From assembly GCA_002868985.1 (NCBI GenBank), contig PKTV01000299.1:1-8491 (forward strand): 8,491 bases of DNA, in the 5' to 3' direction. The notes under the pieces were generated by a model. The model was not told where the DNA came from and ran no database searches. It was given only the letters and a program-made list of their open reading frames with translations. Source of the stretch: Desulfobacteraceae bacterium. Its GTDB lineage: Bacteria > Desulfobacterota > Desulfobacteria > Desulfobacterales > UBA11574. Of the stretch, positions 5,793 to 8,491 are shown piece after piece. Every line of letters begins with the position of its first letter. Position 1 is the stretch's first letter. Made by a program: the position numbers and the translations under genes.

Positions 5793-5989
5793 ACCTAAAT
5801 TGAGCGTTCTAAACTTTGGAACCCTTCGGGATTGCCGATTTTGCCGAATCTGCTTCGTTATGAGACATTTGCAGTAGCAGACGGAGGTTTATCCCGCTTA
5901 TTATAGCGGAGCTGCATGTGTCATGCCTTGCATCTCCCCGAAAGGCGGGATCTTACGACCGGCAAACTCGACAATCGCTCAATTTAGGT
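5793..5989. mobile_element. 197-bp nested inverted-repeat element (MITE-like or structured leader)
   Basis: The ends ACCTAAATTGAGCG (5793-5806) and CGCTCAATTTAGGT (5976-5989) are perfect 14-bp inverted repeats. Inside are further pairings: TTTGCCG (5840-5846) with CGGCAAA (5960-5966); GACA-TT-TGCAG (5864-5874) with CTGCA-TG-TGTC (5912-5922); CCGCT (5894-5898) with AGCGG (5905-5909); and CCCG (5937-5940) with CGGG (5946-5949). ATCCCGC (5891-5897) can alternatively pair with GCGGGAT (5945-5951). There is no coding capacity and no clear target-site duplication. The layout fits either a miniature inverted-repeat element or a folded RNA leader ahead of purB. I have the impression that similar sequences recur between genes in Desulfobacterales, but I cannot verify it. 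Confidence 0.55.
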
Positions 5990-6006
5990 TCAAATCATTG
6001 TTAAAT

Positions 6007-6010
6007 AGGA
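6007..6010 (+). promoter_or_regulatory. Ribosome binding site of purB
   Basis: AGGA lies 10 nt before the ATG at 6021, slightly farther than ideal. It supports this start, which also gives the normal PurB N-terminus (SLSAISPVDGRY). Confidence 0.5.
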
Positions 6011-6020
6011 ATAAAACATC

Positions 6021-7373
6021 ATGGAACTTACATCTTTAAGTGCAATTTCTCCTGTTGACGGCCGTTATCGAAAGAGTGTTGAAAAGCTTGCAGAATATTT
6101 TTCAGAAGGTGCATTGATAAGATATCGTGTTCGAGTTGAAGTTGAATATTTTATCGCATTATGCAATCTGCCGCTGCCTCAACTGGCAGATGTTGATAAG
6201 AGTATGTTTGAGAACTTGAGGCGCCTTTATAAAAAATTCTCTCATGAAGATGCTCAAAAAATAAAAGACATTGAGCGGGTGACTAACCACGACGTCAAAG
6301 CGGTCGAATATTATCTCAAAGAAGCATTTGATGGGCTGGGATTGCATCGTTACAAAGAATTTATCCATTTTGGTTTAACATCTCAGGATATTAATAACAC
6401 GGCAATACCCTGTTCCTTAAAAGAAGCCTGGACAGAAATATTGGAACCAATTTTAGAACAGATTGTGGCGACATTAATTGAAAAAGCAAAACAATGGCAA
6501 CATGTTCCCATGCTGGCTCGAACCCATGGCCAGCCAGCCTCTCCCACAAGCCTGGGCAAAGAGCTTTATGTTTTTGCCGAGCGATTGATAAAACAAAAAG
6601 CCCTGTTAAAAACAATTCCATTTTCAGCGAAATTTGGTGGGGCAACGGGTAATTTCAACGCGCATTATGTTACCTATCCAAACATCGACTGGATTGCATT
6701 TGGAAATTATTTTGTAAACGAAGTGCTGAGCCTTGAACGATCAAAAACGACGACTCAGATTGAGCATTATGATCATCTGGCCGCATTTTGTGATAACCTT
6801 AAAAGAATTAATACCATTCTTATTGATCTGGATCGAGACTTGTGGTCGTACATCTCAATGAATTACTTCATACAAAAGATCAAAGAGAATGAAGTGGGGT
6901 CTTCAACCATGCCTCACAAGGTCAATCCCATTGACTTTGAAAATTCAGAAGGAAATCTGGGGGTGGCAAATTCGATCTTCGCTCATCTTTCCTCAAAGCT
7001 CCCGATTTCACGGCTGCAGAGAGACTTGACTGATTCAACGGTAACAAGAAATATCGGTGTACCGTTGGCCCATACTCTGATTGCCTTTAAATCATTGCTA
7101 AAAGGGCTGGACAAATTGCTCCTAAATAATGAAGCGATTCAGAATGACTTGCAGAAAAACTGGGCGGTTGTGACTGAGGCGATTCAAACGATTTTGCGCA
7201 GGGAAGGATATCCGGAACCCTATGAAGCTTTGAAAGCATTGACACGTGTCCACTCACATATTGACCACAATACAATTTTAGAATTTATAGAGAGTTTAGA
7301 TGTTACACAAACCGTTAAAGACGAATTAAAAAAGATTTCACCTGAAAACTACATGGGCATCTACGATTTTTAG
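6021..7373 (+). CDS. purB: Adenylosuccinate lyase
   Basis: PurB removes fumarate from two substrates in the cytoplasm: SAICAR in IMP synthesis and adenylosuccinate in AMP synthesis. The 450-residue protein matches the long E. coli-type enzyme (456 residues) end to end. Visible landmarks are the N-terminal LSAISPVDGRY, TSQDINNTA at 120-128, ARTHGQPASPT with the catalytic-type His169, and the fumarase/ASL superfamily signature GSSTMPHKVNP at 293-303, whose Ser295 is the likely catalytic residue in the mobile loop. The segment SRLQRDLTDSTVTRN at 330-344 also matches the family. No residues appear missing. It has its own promoter and a long leader. recB starts 7 bp after its stop, implying one transcript. 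Base composition is clearly more AT-rich than in the polymerase cassette upstream. Confidence 0.97.
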   Translation: MELTSLSAISPVDGRYRKSVEKLAEYFSEGALIRYRVRVEVEYFIALCNLPLPQLADVDKSMFENLRRLYKKFSHEDAQKIKDIERVTNHDVKAVEYYLKEAFDGLGLHRYKEFIHFGLTSQDINNTAIPCSLKEAWTEILEPILEQIVATLIEKAKQWQHVPMLARTHGQPASPTSLGKELYVFAERLIKQKALLKTIPFSAKFGGATGNFNAHYVTYPNIDWIAFGNYFVNEVLSLERSKTTTQIEHYDHLAAFCDNLKRINTILIDLDRDLWSYISMNYFIQKIKENEVGSSTMPHKVNPIDFENSEGNLGVANSIFAHLSSKLPISRLQRDLTDSTVTRNIGVPLAHTLIAFKSLLKGLDKLLLNNEAIQNDLQKNWAVVTEAIQTILRREGYPEPYEALKALTRVHSHIDHNTILEFIESLDVTQTVKDELKKISPENYMGIYDF

Positions 7374-7380
7374 CCAGTAT

Positions 7381-8491
7381 ATGGAAATTTTTGATCCAAT
7401 CAACACTCCCCTCACAGGAACCAATCTCATTGAGGCAAGCGCAGGTACGGGTAAGACCTATACCATTGCCGGCCTCTTTTTAAGACTTATTCTCGAAAAC
7501 CAACTAACGGTAAATCAAATACTGGTGGTAACGTTTACCAAGGCTGCCACTGAAGAGCTTAAAGAAAGAATCCGCAACACACTTTTGGATGCTAAATCCG
7601 CTCTTTTAAAGAATTCGAGTCATGATGTTTTCGTCAAAACCATAGTCAACAAATATGATAATCGGGCTTTAGCCATTCAATTGATTCAAGATGCGCTGAT
7701 GGACTTTGACAATGCCGCGATATTTACCATACACGGTTTTTGTCAGCGGATTCTACATGAAAATGCTTTTGAAACACAGAGTTTGTTCGACACAAAACTT
7801 GTGGCCGATCCCACCGGCTTAACACGGGAAATTGTAGATGATTTCTGGAGAAGACATGTTTACAGTTTGCCCATGGAATTTATCAGTTATCTTTTAAAAA
7901 AAATATCCGGACCAGAGTATTTTATAAGGCTTCTGACAAAAAATAGAACAACAGATGTAAAGATTGTTCCAGAGATTGGAAAGCCTGAGTTGGCAAGCCT
8001 TAATGACTTTAGAGCACTGTTTAAAAGACTGCGAACTATTTGGCCCAACTCGCGTATCCAGGTGACACATTTATTGAAAGATTCATCACTTAGCGGATCA
8101 GTTTATGGCAGTTTGAAAACAGTTGCCATGCAAGCGGGTATTTCAAAAAGAGACTTGATGGTGGCTTCCATGATCGAATCGATGGACAAGTTTGTTGATA
8201 TAAATTCCGCCGGTTTTCCGTTATTTAAAGGTTTTGAAAAATTTACTGCAACCAAAATAGAGAATTCAACCCGGAAAAATTATAGACCTCTTTCACATGA
8301 ATATTTTGATATCTGTGATTCACTTTACCACAAAGGTGTTTCCCTTGAATCTGAGATGGAAACCTATTTGATGTATTTTAAGGTCCAGTGTTTCAAAATC
8401 ACACGAGAACAGCTTTTGGTTAGAAAAAAACAAAACAACATTCAATTCTATGACGATCTTCTGATAAAGCTTAAAAAGGCACTCGAAGATA
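7381..8491 (+). CDS. recB: Exodeoxyribonuclease V beta subunit, N-terminal part (cut by window end)
   Basis: The frame is open from the ATG at 7381 to the end of the window: 370 codons, against about 1200 for a full RecB. RecB is the UvrD-like 3'-5' helicase and nuclease subunit of RecBCD, which processes double-strand breaks for recombination. Visible motifs are a Q-motif-like FDPINTPL at 4-11, the Walker A EASAGTGKTYT at 18-28 with K25, motif Ia VVTFTKAATEEL at 49-60, the TIHGFCQRIL motif at 116-125, and QFYDDLLIKL at 355-364, which in this family leads into the second half of the helicase. The remaining helicase motifs and the C-terminal nuclease domain would lie beyond the window. There is no Shine-Dalgarno before the ATG; it starts 7 bp after the purB stop, so translation may depend on ribosomes finishing purB. 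EASAGTGKT together with the IHGFCQ motif favours RecB over AddA or UvrD. Confidence 0.92.
   Translation, partial: MEIFDPINTPLTGTNLIEASAGTGKTYTIAGLFLRLILENQLTVNQILVVTFTKAATEELKERIRNTLLDAKSALLKNSSHDVFVKTIVNKYDNRALAIQLIQDALMDFDNAAIFTIHGFCQRILHENAFETQSLFDTKLVADPTGLTREIVDDFWRRHVYSLPMEFISYLLKKISGPEYFIRLLTKNRTTDVKIVPEIGKPELASLNDFRALFKRLRTIWPNSRIQVTHLLKDSSLSGSVYGSLKTVAMQAGISKRDLMVASMIESMDKFVDINSAGFPLFKGFEKFTATKIENSTRKNYRPLSHEYFDICDSLYHKGVSLESEMETYLMYFKVQCFKITREQLLVRKKQNNIQFYDDLLIKLKKALED

Noticed and set aside
5771..6020. Known purine riboswitch in the purB leader
   Set aside because: I do not see the conserved purine-riboswitch junction. The pairings found are better described as a terminal-inverted-repeat element of unknown function.

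Overview
The window looks like chromosomal DNA of a Gram-negative bacterium, most likely a Desulfobacterota (Desulfobacterales-type) species. That placement is an inference. It rests on the style of the proteins, the moderate and uneven GC, and intergenic DNA full of short 7-8 bp periodic repeats and inverted repeats; nothing in the window proves it. All convincing genes are on the + strand.

Positions 1-314 hold short degenerate heptamer and octamer repeats, a purine-rich stretch, and a weak promoter/RBS for the first gene. Positions 315-5490 carry a DNA-damage-tolerance cassette. It begins with a DUF72 (YecE/COG1801) TIM-barrel protein. One base later comes a Y-family DNA polymerase homologue that has lost its catalytic acidic residues but keeps a beta-clamp-binding motif (ImuB-like). 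After a 255-bp gap comes a 999-residue DnaE-type polymerase with an intact polymerase active site (DnaE2/ImuC-like). This resembles the imuA-imuB-dnaE2 mutasome, with no imuA or lexA visible and DUF72 in the accessory position. The Y-family gene ends at a TAA, but the same frame runs on for 31 codons that look like a Y-family C-terminal tail, so the gene may be interrupted by a nonsense codon. The gap before the DnaE gene holds a perfect 14-bp hairpin, ATT-phased heptamers, and a sigma70-like promoter overlapped by a GGACA-N5-TGTCC palindrome that could be a repressor operator.

Positions 5491-6020 are a 530-bp non-coding region. It contains two back-to-back hairpins, an AT-rich tract, a good sigma70 promoter and a 197-bp element bounded by perfect 14-bp inverted repeats with nested internal stems. 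This element lies in the predicted leader of the next gene.

Positions 6021-8491 are more AT-rich and carry purB (adenylosuccinate lyase, complete) followed after 7 bp by recB (exonuclease V beta subunit, cut by the window end). Apart from purB, every gene has a known or plausible link to DNA repair: the cassette would copy past lesions with an error-prone polymerase recruited by the inactive Y-family subunit, and RecB would process double-strand ends.
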